From Archaeoglobus sp. (GTDB lineage Archaea > Halobacteriota > Archaeoglobi > Archaeoglobales > Archaeoglobaceae), in NCBI GenBank assembly GCA_017656505.1, contig JACDNU010000022.1, positions 1 through 37,928 of the forward strand: a DNA stretch of 37,928 nucleotides. Reading direction: 5' to 3'. The notes under the pieces are model-generated. The model saw nothing but the letters and a program-made list of their open reading frames with translations, had not been told where the DNA came from and did not search any database. The position numbers and the translations under genes are program-made. This document shows positions 8,059 through 17,146 of the stretch, in pieces; position 1 is the stretch's first letter; every line of letters begins with the position of its first letter.

Positions 8059-8382
8059 ATGAACAACGGAAGGGTCTACCACCTAAACAGGGAGAACTGG
8101 GAAAAGACAATTAAAAAGGGAGTTGTCCTTGTCGATTTCTATGCGGACTGGTGTCCACCCTGCGTCAAACTTGAGCCGGTGCTGGAAAACATAGCCGAAG
8201 AATACAAAGGAGAAGTAAAGGTATGCAAGTTCAACGTGGATGAAAACGAGGACATAGCGAACGAGTATTACATTCAGATCCTTCCAACAATCTACCTCTT
8301 CAAAGACGGAGAGGTTGTTGGAGGCATAGAGGGTTTGGCAAACAAGGAATCAATTAAAAGGATTATCGAGAACGCCCTTTAG
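8059..8382 (+). CDS. Thioredoxin with a WCPPC active site
   Basis: A 107 aa single-domain thioredoxin. The active site reads ADWCPPC (C32 and C35) where classical thioredoxins have WCGPC. The fold signatures VLVDFYADW, VDENEDIANEYYIQ and the cis-proline segment ILPTIYLFKDG follow in order. It has no signal peptide and is probably a cytoplasmic disulfide reductant. The ATG at 8059 is chosen because GGAGAT (8050-8055) precedes it and the thioredoxin fold begins directly after; an earlier ATG at 7978 overlaps the TATA box. A palindrome at the predicted transcription start suggests dedicated control. The redox partner cannot be named. Confidence 0.85.
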   Translation: MNNGRVYHLNRENWEKTIKKGVVLVDFYADWCPPCVKLEPVLENIAEEYKGEVKVCKFNVDENEDIANEYYIQILPTIYLFKDGEVVGGIEGLANKESIKRIIENAL

Positions 8383-8414
8383 CTCTTCATTTCATGTTTA
8401 TACTTGTTTATTTT

Positions 8415-9554
8415 CTATTGCAATCCCTGCAATTCTAGGAAGATCTTTTTCCTCTCAACAGCTTTTTCTAATACCTCTTCCCTATTTACCCCCGAAGCAA
8501 GAATAGAAACTACTGGATCATCCTTTCCGTAAATGGTTCCTTTTGAAGGGATATCCGCAAAAAACGGATTGCCGAGAAGCTCGCATCTGATCTCAATTTT
8601 CCTGTCCGCAAAGCTTATAGCTCTAATAGCATATCGGAAGTATTTAACCTTCTCCACTTTTCCGGTTCGCTCCTCTAGAGCCTTCATATGAAGGTTGAAA
8701 AGGTTTAAATCGGTGCTCCATTCAATCGAATCGAGTGAGCCTTGGAATCTCGGATTGATTTCTAGAATATAAGGACTCATAGTAGATCTCTCGACAACAA
8801 AATCAACACCAACCGATCCCCTTAGCTCGAATAAACCGCAAACCTCATTTGCAAGTGAAGTCAGCTTTTTCCTTAGTTCTTCATTCACAATCAGAGGAGT
8901 TATGTTGCCGCAATACCTGAAGCCCTTTGCGTTCATCTCTCCCCATCCTGCGAGAATCTCGTTTAGGGCGATAACTTCTATTTCCCTTCCTATAATTAAG
9001 GAAACCGAACACGGAAATCCTTCAATGAGTTGCTGTATCAGGAATTCAGTTTTATTGATCTCATGAGTTTCATTATGGGTCTCATTGTGGATCTCATTAC
9101 CTTGGATTTCACCTTGGAATTCGTTCTCTTCATCGAGAATCCTTATCTCCTCCCCTCCCCCACCCCTGACAGGTTTTAAAATACATCTTCCCTCTGGCTT
9201 TTCTAAAATCTCGGGAAAAGGCAATCCGGCTGTCTCGAGTTTTCTGTAGAATTTTAGTTTATTAACGACGCTTTTGATTGCCCTAGGCTCACACCCAAGC
9301 ACTTCTGCCTTAACGCTGAGATCTTCATAGCCGGATGTGAGGACAACTCTGGAATCCAGCACGTTAACGAGTTCATCAACCCTCTCAGCAACCCACTTTT
9401 TGTTATCATCCTCGATCGGAAATGCCTGCTCGCAGAAGAGAAGAAGGTCAGAATCAAGATAGCTGGTTAGAGCATAAACCTCGTATCCCGCTTTAAAAGC
9501 TGATTGGACAATATTTCTCACGTTGTTTCCGACAACAAGTATTCTTTCCTTCAT
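8415..9554 (-). CDS. ATP-grasp ligase, carbamoyl-phosphate synthase-like
   Basis: The 379 aa protein has an N-terminal pre-ATP-grasp Rossmann-like domain (MKERILVVGNNVRNI), an ATP-grasp loop (ILKPVRGGGGEEIRI, residues 125-139) and the metal-binding segment YILEINPRFQGS. It resembles archaeal predicted ATP-dependent carboligases (COG2232). It should join a carboxylate to an amine or similar nucleophile through an acylphosphate; the substrate is unknown. It starts 13 nt after cofE on the same strand, which raises a role in F420 or another glutamylated cofactor, but it is not a RimK-type CofF. A low-complexity insert at residues about 143-168 carries a repeated NETH unit. Confidence 0.7.
   Translation of the reverse strand: MKERILVVGNNVRNIVQSAFKAGYEVYALTSYLDSDLLLFCEQAFPIEDDNKKWVAERVDELVNVLDSRVVLTSGYEDLSVKAEVLGCEPRAIKSVVNKLKFYRKLETAGLPFPEILEKPEGRCILKPVRGGGGEEIRILDEENEFQGEIQGNEIHNETHNETHEINKTEFLIQQLIEGFPCSVSLIIGREIEVIALNEILAGWGEMNAKGFRYCGNITPLIVNEELRKKLTSLANEVCGLFELRGSVGVDFVVERSTMSPYILEINPRFQGSLDSIEWSTDLNLFNLHMKALEERTGKVEKVKYFRYAIRAISFADRKIEIRCELLGNPFFADIPSKGTIYGKDDPVVSILASGVNREEVLEKAVERKKIFLELQGLQ
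9056..9125 (-). repeat. In-frame low-complexity repeat in the ATP-grasp gene
   Basis: Near-tandem copies of TCTCATT and TTGGA(A/T)TTC units produce the residues EFQGEIQGNEIHNETHNETH within a loop after the ATP-binding segment. The frame is preserved. The structure parallels the insert in the UbiD-family gene. Confidence 0.65.
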
Positions 9555-9567
9555 CCTTTATCCAGTT

Positions 9568-10380
9568 TCAGCTCTTTTCCATTTCCCCCTTAAGCCCCTT
9601 AAACCCCCTAAGCTCTTTTAACTCCTTTAGACTTCTCCTTATGATATCTTCCTCATCTTTCCTGTAAATCTCCTTTGCACCTTCACCTGCTTCCTCTCCC
9701 CCTATCTCCAGACCTCTAACGATCACAGCCGGAATTGCATCCCCACCCTCTCCCATCAGGAGATTCGCCATTCCTGCTATCTCATCTGCGATGCATTCAA
9801 CTGTAACTTCCAAAACGTTGCCAAACAGATCTTTCTTGCCTATCCAATCTTTTAAAGCCGGCATCCCACTGATGCCGATCGCAACCCCAACAACACCCTT
9901 TCTGAAGCACCTTCCATTCGTATCAGTAATTAGTACGGCTACTTTCTTCCCCGAAATTTTTTCTATCTCTCTTCTGATCCTATTCGCGCTTTCATCTGGA
10001 TTTAAAGGTGGAAGGATTATCTTCCCTTCTTCGATGTTGCTTGCATCTATTCCTGCGTTAACGCAGATGTTCCCAAATTTTGCCTTGACTAGTAAAAAGG
10101 GCTCCTCGATAAGGATCTCTTCAGCCTCATCCAGAACAGCCTGAACGAATTCTGCTGGCTTTCCAATTTTTTCAGCAATTTTTACGGCTTTCTCCGATGG
10201 CTGATAGTCTTCAAGCCTTCTAACCCTACCCTCCGCCTTTGAAACGATGGTAGAACATAGTACAACCAAATCTCCATTTTCAAGACTGAATGCTTCGCAA
10301 ATAAGGGCTGCGAGATCATCCCCTTCCTTTATCAAAGGTAGCCCTTCAACCGGATAAAGAGTTACAGGCGATCGGGACAT
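9568..10380 (-). CDS. cofE: Coenzyme F420-0:L-glutamate ligase
   Basis: The 270 aa protein matches CofE, which adds gamma-linked glutamates to F420-0 using GTP. Family blocks are clear: an N-terminal PVEGLPLIKEGDDLA segment, ENGDLVVLCSTIVSKAEGR, the DTNGRCFRKGVVGVAIG motif near residue 155 and DEIAGMANLLMGEG. The last 25 or so residues (KELKELRGFKGLKG region) form a repetitive Lys/Glu/Gly-rich tail beyond the usual family end. The gene lies 56 nt after alaS and 13 nt before the ATP-grasp gene, all on the minus strand. F420 is consistent with the F420-type oxidoreductase encoded further along. Confidence 0.9.
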   Translation of the reverse strand: MSRSPVTLYPVEGLPLIKEGDDLAALICEAFSLENGDLVVLCSTIVSKAEGRVRRLEDYQPSEKAVKIAEKIGKPAEFVQAVLDEAEEILIEEPFLLVKAKFGNICVNAGIDASNIEEGKIILPPLNPDESANRIRREIEKISGKKVAVLITDTNGRCFRKGVVGVAIGISGMPALKDWIGKKDLFGNVLEVTVECIADEIAGMANLLMGEGGDAIPAVIVRGLEIGGEEAGEGAKEIYRKDEEDIIRRSLKELKELRGFKGLKGEMEKS

Positions 10381-10436
10381 TTCATCTACTCGCTATCCTT
10401 GCTCTTTCATTTTTTGTTATCCACTCTCCAACTCTT

Positions 10437-13166
10437 CTACTCACTTCTCACAACTCTACTCAGAAAACCGAAGATGTAGTCAAGGAGCTCATCCTTTGTG
10501 GGGGCTCTCTGTCCAGCTCCCTGAGCGAGATTTGGCTTCCCGCCTCCTCCACCCTTGATGTGTCTGCCTATTTCTCTTATGAGGTCTCTTGCATCAACCT
10601 CATCCCTTCCACTGAACGCAATAACCTTAACCTTATCCCTCTTCGTTATCAGACAGCCAACAGCTCCGTTGTCTGCTAATGCAAAGCCGAGCTTAACCAG
10701 CTCTTGATGATCTGCATTGTCATAGACCTCAGCAACAACAGGGATTGAGTCGTACTCCTCAGCGTTCTCCAGCAACAGCTTTGCTTTTAATGCCGAGATC
10801 TCCGATATCAACCTCTCAATTTCTTTCCTCTGCTCCTTCCACTCTTCAAAGAATCTCTTCACAGTTTTAGGCAGCATGGCTGGCTCAACTCGAAGTATCT
10901 TACCAGCTTCACGGAGATACTCCTCTTCCTTGGCCATGTACTCCAAAGCTGCTTCTCCGGCGGCATACTCAAATCTTACAACTCCATCCTGGATCGATTC
11001 AGTTCTTATTATTTTTATAGGTCCTATCTCTCCCGTGCTTTCGCAATGCGTCCCTCCACAAGCCTGGACATCATCTCCAACCCTAACTACTCTTATCTCT
11101 CTTCCCGGAGGCACTCCGCCTTGATACAGGACGAAACCGTACTTCTTTTCCGCTTCTATCCTGTCCATGAATTCCCATGTAACGGGCTTGTTCGCCATAA
11201 CTTCTCTATTCGCTATCCGCTCTATCTCCCTTATCTCCTCCTCACTCGGTCTCTTATAATGCGTTACGTCAAGCCTTGCTTTATCCCACTCCTTTCTGGC
11301 TCCTGCCTGCCATACCTGCTCTCCCAGAACCTTTTTGGCAGCATAAAGGATGAGATGGGTTGCGGAATGATGCCTCATGTGCCTGAACCTTCTCTCTTCA
11401 TCTATAATGCCTTTAACCTTCATTCCCGGCTTTATCTCCGCTTTTCCATCGATTTTATGCAGCACAACACCATTCACATCGATGACATCAACAACTCTAA
11501 TTCTCTTGCCATCAAAAAGCATGTAGCCCGTGTCGTTATCCTGTCCACCGCTCTCCGGATAGAAGGCTGTTTTGTTTAAAATAACGAAGCCATTTTCGGA
11601 CCCTATAACTTCCCCTTCAAACTCAAGAAGCTTCGAATTGTAATAAAGCTTCTCTGTGGGCGGATAATTGGCTTTAATCTCCACTTCTTCTTTTTCTTTC
11701 TTTTCAGCCTTAGAATGTCTGCTCGCAAGTTCTGCATAGAATTCTTCGGGCATCTCAACTTCCACACCCTTCTGCTTCGCAACTTTAAGCACAACTTCAG
11801 CCGGAATTCCGTGGGAGTCGTAGAACTCGATCAGATCATCCTTCTCAATCTTCTTCTTTTTCGAAATTGTTCTCTCCACGAGCCCGATCCCTTTCTTTAT
11901 CGTCGCCGAATAGCGCGACTCCTCAAGCTCGAGTACCTCCTGAATCTTCTCCAGGGGGATGATGAAGCTGAAGTTGCTCAAAATTCTTCTGTGAAGTTCC
12001 ACCAAATCGAATAGCTTCAGCTCAAGCTCCAGCTCTTCAGCCATCCTAAGACTCCTTCTGATCATCAATCTGCCGAGATATCCTGCCCCGGCATTCGATG
12101 GCACAAGCCCGTCGCCGAGCATGAAAAGAATCGCCCTCGTGTGGTCTGCCAAAGCATAAACCTTCTCGAGCGGATTCACGATTCTTTCAAGCTTTTCCAG
12201 ATCGATTCCAAGCTTCTTTGCAACGCTTTTTCTCAATTCCAACAGAGCTTCGCCCCTAAGCGACCCCATAACCCCGGCAATTTTGGAGCTTTCGCCGATA
12301 ATCCTCGCAACCTCTTCGTCGTCAGTGAAGTGCTTAACGCTACTGCTCGAAACTATAGCTTCGAGAATCTCCGGAAAGATTGCATCGTAAACCGTTGGCG
12401 TTCCCTTGCTCGCCCACGTGAATCTTTCAAGCCCGTATCCGGTGTCGACTATGTAATTTGGCATTTTTCGATATCTCTCCCCCTTGATCTCAATGTCTCC
12501 ATCCGGATGGAGCTCCAGATTCATGAAAACGAGAGTTGCAAGCTCTAATCCGCCTACTATTCCCTCTAAGCAGGGGCCAGCATTCCCGCCGCCGGCCCAG
12601 GGCTCCTCTTTGTAAACGATCTCATCTCTGCTAACTCCAAGCTCTTCCAGAAGTTCGGTGCAGTATTCAACGGTTTCACTCTTCCAGTAAATCTCCTTTT
12701 CCGGATTGTTAAAAGCATGATGTGCCATCATCTCAAAGAGCGTGAGATGTCTGCCAGTCCTGCCAACGGAATCCAGATCGTCCATTCTTATGCACGGCTG
12801 CGAGATCGTTAAGGGATTTGCCGGGGGAGGCACGACTCCAGAAGTTACAAAAGGCTGAAAATCGGCTATGGATGCGATTGTCAGGTAGATGTCGTCCCTC
12901 CATCTCGCAAGCACAGGGTAGCGCTCTATCCTCTCATGATCTCTTTTCTCGAAAAATGAGAGGTAGTACTCCCTCATCTCTGCCAAGTCGAATTCTTTCC
13001 GGAAGACGGGTTTGCCTATGAAGGTATAGCTCCCACAGGGGGGATCACCGCAAACCTCTCTGCTTTCATCCGTTGTCCAGAAGTACTTCCCGCAGCTTGG
13101 GCATTTTTTCCTCACGAAACCGTTTTCAGGAAGATAACCAATATCGAGATACTCGCTTTCCAGCAT
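10437..13166 (-). CDS. alaS: Alanyl-tRNA synthetase, archaeal type
   Basis: The 909 aa protein charges tRNA-Ala. It has the archaeal N-terminal zinc-ribbon extension (KKCPSCGKYFW, residues about 20-30, with a second Cys pair in CGDPPC), the class II catalytic core with FVTSGVVPPPANPL, and the editing domain with RHHSATHL near residue 600 and CGGTHC near 705. It ends in a DHHA1 domain with GGGGGKPNLAQGAG. The length fits archaeal AlaRS (about 900 aa). TATTATAT at 13191-13199 lies about 25-33 nt before the ATG, so the message is probably leaderless. It heads a likely three-gene unit with cofE and the ATP-grasp gene. Confidence 0.97.
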   Translation of the reverse strand: MLESEYLDIGYLPENGFVRKKCPSCGKYFWTTDESREVCGDPPCGSYTFIGKPVFRKEFDLAEMREYYLSFFEKRDHERIERYPVLARWRDDIYLTIASIADFQPFVTSGVVPPPANPLTISQPCIRMDDLDSVGRTGRHLTLFEMMAHHAFNNPEKEIYWKSETVEYCTELLEELGVSRDEIVYKEEPWAGGGNAGPCLEGIVGGLELATLVFMNLELHPDGDIEIKGERYRKMPNYIVDTGYGLERFTWASKGTPTVYDAIFPEILEAIVSSSSVKHFTDDEEVARIIGESSKIAGVMGSLRGEALLELRKSVAKKLGIDLEKLERIVNPLEKVYALADHTRAILFMLGDGLVPSNAGAGYLGRLMIRRSLRMAEELELELKLFDLVELHRRILSNFSFIIPLEKIQEVLELEESRYSATIKKGIGLVERTISKKKKIEKDDLIEFYDSHGIPAEVVLKVAKQKGVEVEMPEEFYAELASRHSKAEKKEKEEVEIKANYPPTEKLYYNSKLLEFEGEVIGSENGFVILNKTAFYPESGGQDNDTGYMLFDGKRIRVVDVIDVNGVVLHKIDGKAEIKPGMKVKGIIDEERRFRHMRHHSATHLILYAAKKVLGEQVWQAGARKEWDKARLDVTHYKRPSEEEIREIERIANREVMANKPVTWEFMDRIEAEKKYGFVLYQGGVPPGREIRVVRVGDDVQACGGTHCESTGEIGPIKIIRTESIQDGVVRFEYAAGEAALEYMAKEEEYLREAGKILRVEPAMLPKTVKRFFEEWKEQRKEIERLISEISALKAKLLLENAEEYDSIPVVAEVYDNADHQELVKLGFALADNGAVGCLITKRDKVKVIAFSGRDEVDARDLIREIGRHIKGGGGGKPNLAQGAGQRAPTKDELLDYIFGFLSRVVRSE

Positions 13167-13190
13167 CGAAAATTGGGATGGGTTGGAAGC

Positions 13191-13199
13191 ATATAATAC
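13191..13199 (-). promoter_or_regulatory. TATA box of alaS
   Basis: On the minus strand this reads TATTATAT and ends 25 nt before the alaS ATG (13166). This matches an archaeal TATA box for a leaderless transcript. No ribosome binding site precedes the ATG. Confidence 0.55.
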
Positions 13200-13372
13200 T
13201 TTTGTTGTTTAAGTTCGTTGTTTTAGTTTGTTTTAGTTTCTTTTACGGTTTCTCCTTGCTTGGTAAATGAGGTAGAAACTTCAAGACTTCAAACCAAGAG
13301 CTGAACTGAGAAGGCTGATTAATCAATTAACTATTAACAAATCCAACAATAAAACCGGATATACCGCATTAA
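13200..13372. other. Spacer between alaS promoter and nuclease-family gene, no gene
   Basis: AT-rich spacer, mainly imperfect TTTAGTTTGTTT-like repeats at 13200-13250. Short A/T repeats (CTATTAACAAATCCAACAATAAA) follow near 13330-13352. No ORF or structured RNA is visible. Confidence 0.35.
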
Positions 13373-13819
13373 TTACTGCATTATCTGATCGAACTCCACA
13401 AAATCAGGGGATAGCTCTTCTTCCTGCCCCGCCTCATCCAAAACTTTTTCCTCGATGTAGATCGGGCAGGCCATTCTCACGGCCATCGCTATGCTGTCGC
13501 TTGGCCTTGCATCGAGCTCGATTTCGTGATCGTTCTGTTTGAGAATTATCCTTGCATAGAATGTGTTGTCAATTAAGTCGTCAATCACAATCTTGTTAAT
13601 CGTCGTTCGAAGCTTTTTGAGGATCTCGGCCATCAGATCGTGGGTCATTGGACGCGACATCATCTTGTTCTTCAGAACGGAATGGATTGCCATCGCCTCA
13701 GAAATTCCAATGTAAATCGGCAAAAACCTGCCGTCTTCCGCCCTGAGCACAACTACTGGCGACAAGCCCATCACACTCGGGGCTGCAAAAACACCATACA
13801 CTTCAGCTACCTTTTCCAT
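13373..13819 (-). CDS. Bifunctional nuclease family protein (DUF151)
   Basis: The 148 aa protein matches the DUF151/bifunctional nuclease domain: a start with GLSPVVVLRAEDGRFLPIYIG, followed by RPMTHDLMAEIL and the conserved ELDARPSDSIAMAVR block. Plant members of the family have DNase and RNase activity; the role in archaea is not established. The C-terminus is acidic. A TTAAATAT element (13839-13846) about 20-27 nt before the ATG overlaps the end of the molybdopterin oxidoreductase gene upstream and suggests its own leaderless promoter. Confidence 0.85.
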   Translation of the reverse strand: MEKVAEVYGVFAAPSVMGLSPVVVLRAEDGRFLPIYIGISEAMAIHSVLKNKMMSRPMTHDLMAEILKKLRTTINKIVIDDLIDNTFYARIILKQNDHEIELDARPSDSIAMAVRMACPIYIEEKVLDEAGQEEELSPDFVEFDQIMQ

Positions 13820-13838
13820 TAATAGATTGTAGGTTATG

Positions 13839-15917
13839 TTAAATATTAATAGTTTTTTGTGATGAAGCTTTGGGATTATCAGCCTTCATCGCAAGCAATG
13901 CCTTAAGTTCAGGACAGCCGGAAATAGCATCGGCAGGTTTTCTTGAGGTTAGCAGATTAACGTTCGCGTTATCCCAGCCATGGGGAATATTTATCACCCC
14001 CTTAGCAATCCCATCGGTCAGCTTTGCTTTTACTTCAATGCTCCCCCTCTCAGTCTCGACGACCACAACCTCCCCGTCTGTAATTCCGTAATTTCCAGCC
14101 GTCTCAGGATTGATTTCGACGTAAGCTTCGGGCAAGAGTTTGGTCAACCTCTCCACATTCCTGAGCTGGGAATGGGTAAAATACAGATCTCTCGCTCCGG
14201 TTGTTAGAATAAGTGGATACTTCTCAACCTTATCTGTGTAAGGCGACTCAGATGGTTCCTTAGGTGTTGGAAGAGCATCGTAACCTTTCTCCGCCAGAGT
14301 TTGGGAATAGAGCTCAACTCTCCCGCTTGGAGTCCTGAATCCTTTATCTTTGTATTCACCGTACCTCACTTCTCCTGCCCACACTCCAGATGGATACTTG
14401 TCGGTTAAATCTGAAACGCTGTATCCAGTGGGTTCAAGCACGAAATCCAGCAACTCTTCAACGCTTTTCCAGGGGAAGTATTCTTTATACCCCATTTTTC
14501 TTGCAAGCTCCAACCAAAATTCAACATCGCTCTTAGCCTCCCCCAGAGGCTCGATCACTTTCTTTCTCAGAATCATGTACGGTATGCCAAAAATAACGCT
14601 GTAGTAGTCAACCAGTTCCAGCCTTTCCAGAAATGATGCTGCCGGCAGGAAAAGATCTGCATGTTTAGCAGTTTCAGTCATGAAAAGATCCATAACAGCC
14701 AAGAATTCAACTTTCTCCAGCATCTCCTTAACCTTCTCAGATTCCGGTCACGTTAGAATCGGATTCGATCCGGCAATGAAGAGGGATTTTATCTCATAAG
14801 GCTTGCCTTCCAGAATCGCATCATAGAGATACATCCCCTGTCCCTCACCGAGATGCGTTTTCCAAACCTGATAGAAGAGGGGATGCTGTTCTATTCCGAG
14901 AGGAAGCTCTTTCAGCAAATGAGGCAGGCGAAGGTTTCTTGTGTGAACTCTGGAGGCTCTCACAAATCCTCCTTTAACGTCAATGTTTCCGGTTAACGCA
15001 TGCAGAATTGCAACGCTCCTCGAATTCTGAATCCCGGAAGGAACCTGATCCAAGGCGTTAACACCCTGAACTATGCATGCAGGTTTTGTAGTCGCAAAGG
15101 TTCTTGCTATCTCAGCTATTGTTTCCCCCTCAACCCAAGTTCTTTCTGAAATTTCGGTTAAGCTGTATTTTGAAACATGATTTTTAAGTTCGTCAAAGCC
15201 TTGGCAGTAATTGGATACGAAATCCCTGTCGTAAAGTCCTTCCTCAATTATCACCTTCATCAGACCCAAAGCAAGATAGATGTCGCTTCCAGGCCTTATA
15301 GCGGCATGAATGTCGGCCATCTTTGCAACCCTCGTCTTCCGGGGATCGATAGCTATTAGCCTTGCTCCCCTTTTCCTCGCCCTCTCAATCATCCAAGCCA
15401 TAGGTGGTTTTGAAGCGTGGGGATTATGGGCCCACACTATTATGCATTCCGCATTCTCCACATCCGCTACCGGAAACTTGCCCAAAGTAAGGATGTAGCC
15501 GATTATCTGATGCCGGTAGCACATACTTTCCGGAGAAAAGCAGTTTGGAGTGCCATAAACATCCATAAAACGCCTTATAAATCCCACAGTTGAGGAGCCT
15601 CCCAAAAGAATGGGCATTCCTATTATGGTTGCAAAGGATTTCGGGTTTTCGAGATCTCTGAGATTTTCGGCAACCATGTCTATCGCTTCATCCCATTCGA
15701 TTCTTTTCCACCTGTCACCCTCCCTACGCATTGGGTGGATGACTCTATCCTTCGCATAAACGTAGTCGGCTGAAACGCTTCCTTTCGGGCATAATCTACC
15801 CCTGTTGAGGGGATGCTCTTTCATTCCTGAAACCTTAACAATTTTTCCGTTCTCAACCTTAACGTCCATTCCACAGTTCCAGGCACAGAGCTCGCAGGCG
15901 GTTTTGATAACTTCCAT
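13839..15917 (-). CDS. Molybdopterin oxidoreductase interrupted by one in-frame TGA
   Basis: Reading through a single TGA (14748-14750) gives one 692-codon frame of normal length for a DMSO-reductase-family enzyme. The N-terminal [4Fe-4S] motif is C8-x2-C11-x3-C15 with C43 in LCPKG. C133 in ESMCYR is the likely Mo/W ligand. The SNPILT segment is cut at the stop; the next codons lead into LEKVEFLAVMDLFMTETAKHADLFLPAASF, the normal continuation. The C-terminal domain with INPETAGNYGITDGEVV is intact. No second lesion was noticed. The C-terminal half has an ATG at 14723 but no properly spaced ribosome binding site. The substrate is unknown, and no iron-sulfur or membrane partner is adjacent. TTTAAACT at 15941-15948 suits a leaderless start. 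It could be a recent pseudogene, a readthrough gene or a sequencing error. Confidence 0.85.
14748..14750 (-). other. In-frame TGA codon within molybdopterin oxidoreductase
   Basis: The codon context on the minus strand is ATT CTA ACG TGA CCG GAA TCT. Related enzymes usually have a sense residue here, often Trp in a TWPxS context, so a TGG to TGA change would explain it. The position is far from the Mo-ligand Cys (residue 133), so a selenocysteine role is unlikely. Confidence 0.8.
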
Positions 15918-16008
15918 GATTAAACCGTTAGATCAATCATTTTAAACTTTTTTGAGAGGTTGGAAAGCTGAAACCGAATCGAAAAAGAAAAAGTGAGAAA
16001 ACAATTTG

Positions 16009-17061
16009 TCACCCTATTTCCCTGAAATAAGGAATTATGTCCTCTCCGTAAAGCCTCAAAGTCTCTTTCGGATTTCTGCCAACGTTTATGAGGATGAAAT
16101 GCTCCACTCCTGCTTTTGCAAATTCCTCGATCCTCTCGATGCACTCATCCCTGCTTCCCATGATGGCAAATTCATCAGCCAGCTCATAAGGGATTTTGGG
16201 AATTAACTCCATAAGCTTGTTCTCTGTATCTTCACCGGGTATAAGCTCCTTGAAATAGAATTCGTCTCCGATTTCTTCAATTTCAACCTTGTAGCCACCT
16301 TCTCTGAGTTTCTTTAGCCCTCCAAGCAGCATAACGATTGGAAACATCCTCGCAAAGTTAAGCTCGTCCTCTTTATCCGTTACAGCCGTGTAAATCTGCA
16401 AGGCCATATCTATTTCTTCCAAGCTCCTTCCAGCCTTCTTAGCTCCTTCTCTCACATCTTCCAGATTTTTTGCATAGGTTTTCGGGCTCTCAGCAAGGGG
16501 AATCCATCCGTCGGCAATCATTCCCGTAAGAAATCTTGTTTTCCTGCCATTTGCCCCGATATAAAACGGAATCTTACTCCTCGGCTTAATCTGGAGGTAT
16601 GCATTTTTAAGTCGGTAGAATTCACCATCGTAACTTACCTTCTCTCCACTCCAGAGCAACCTGCATACCTCGATGAACTCAGCCATCTTCTTAACCGGCT
16701 TATTTCTCCATTCTATGCCGAATGGATCAAGATTCATAGCTTCTCCGGCTCCTATCCCGATCGCTAATCCACCCCTCGCCATGTTCTCGATCGTTGCAGC
16801 CATCTGGGCGAAAACGGCTGGATGTCTTCTATGCGGGCAAGTAACACCACTCCCAATCCTTAAATGAGTTTTCACGGCTAAAGCGGAGATAACACTCCAT
16901 GCATCGGGGCAGTAGCCTTTAGGATACATGAGCAAGTGATCGGGAAGCCAAAGGGAATCGATAGGATAGCTCTGCATTCTTTCTGCAAGTTTGAACAACC
17001 TTTCAATGGGTTCTGGAGCAGGAAATGGCAAAAGCATGCTGAATTTCAGCTCTCGCTTCAT
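16009..17061 (-). CDS. F420-dependent oxidoreductase of the luciferase-like family
   Basis: The 350 aa protein is a TIM-barrel luciferase-like monooxygenase family member. Signatures include SLWLPDHLLMYPKGYCPDAW (residues about 36-55), RIGSGVTCPHRRHPAVFAQ, the GIGAGEAMNLDPFG block (about 99-112) and IPFYIGANGRKT. This branch in archaea uses reduced F420 and includes methylene-tetrahydromethanopterin reductase (Mer) and F420-dependent dehydrogenases. The sequence is not close enough by eye to call Mer. AGGTGG (minus strand of 17066-17071) precedes the ATG and a TATTTAAAGG stretch lies behind it, so it likely has its own promoter. It lies between the MoeA fusion and the molybdopterin oxidoreductase on the same strand. 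Confidence 0.8.
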   Translation of the reverse strand: MKRELKFSMLLPFPAPEPIERLFKLAERMQSYPIDSLWLPDHLLMYPKGYCPDAWSVISALAVKTHLRIGSGVTCPHRRHPAVFAQMAATIENMARGGLAIGIGAGEAMNLDPFGIEWRNKPVKKMAEFIEVCRLLWSGEKVSYDGEFYRLKNAYLQIKPRSKIPFYIGANGRKTRFLTGMIADGWIPLAESPKTYAKNLEDVREGAKKAGRSLEEIDMALQIYTAVTDKEDELNFARMFPIVMLLGGLKKLREGGYKVEIEEIGDEFYFKELIPGEDTENKLMELIPKIPYELADEFAIMGSRDECIERIEEFAKAGVEHFILINVGRNPKETLRLYGEDIIPYFREIG

Positions 17062-17146
17062 TTTACCACCTGGTTGTATCTGGATACGTTTCTATTTAAA
17101 GGTTGAGTATAAAGTTGAGCGAATAAAGTTGAGATATTCAGATTAT

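Noticed and set aside
13839-14723. The C-terminal half as an independent gene
   Set aside because: It begins mid-domain and its ATG has no spaced ribosome binding site or promoter; it is the continuation of the split gene.
14748-14750. Selenocysteine at the TGA
   Set aside because: The position is not the Mo ligand, no SECIS-like hairpin was seen, and Archaeoglobales are not known to use selenocysteine.
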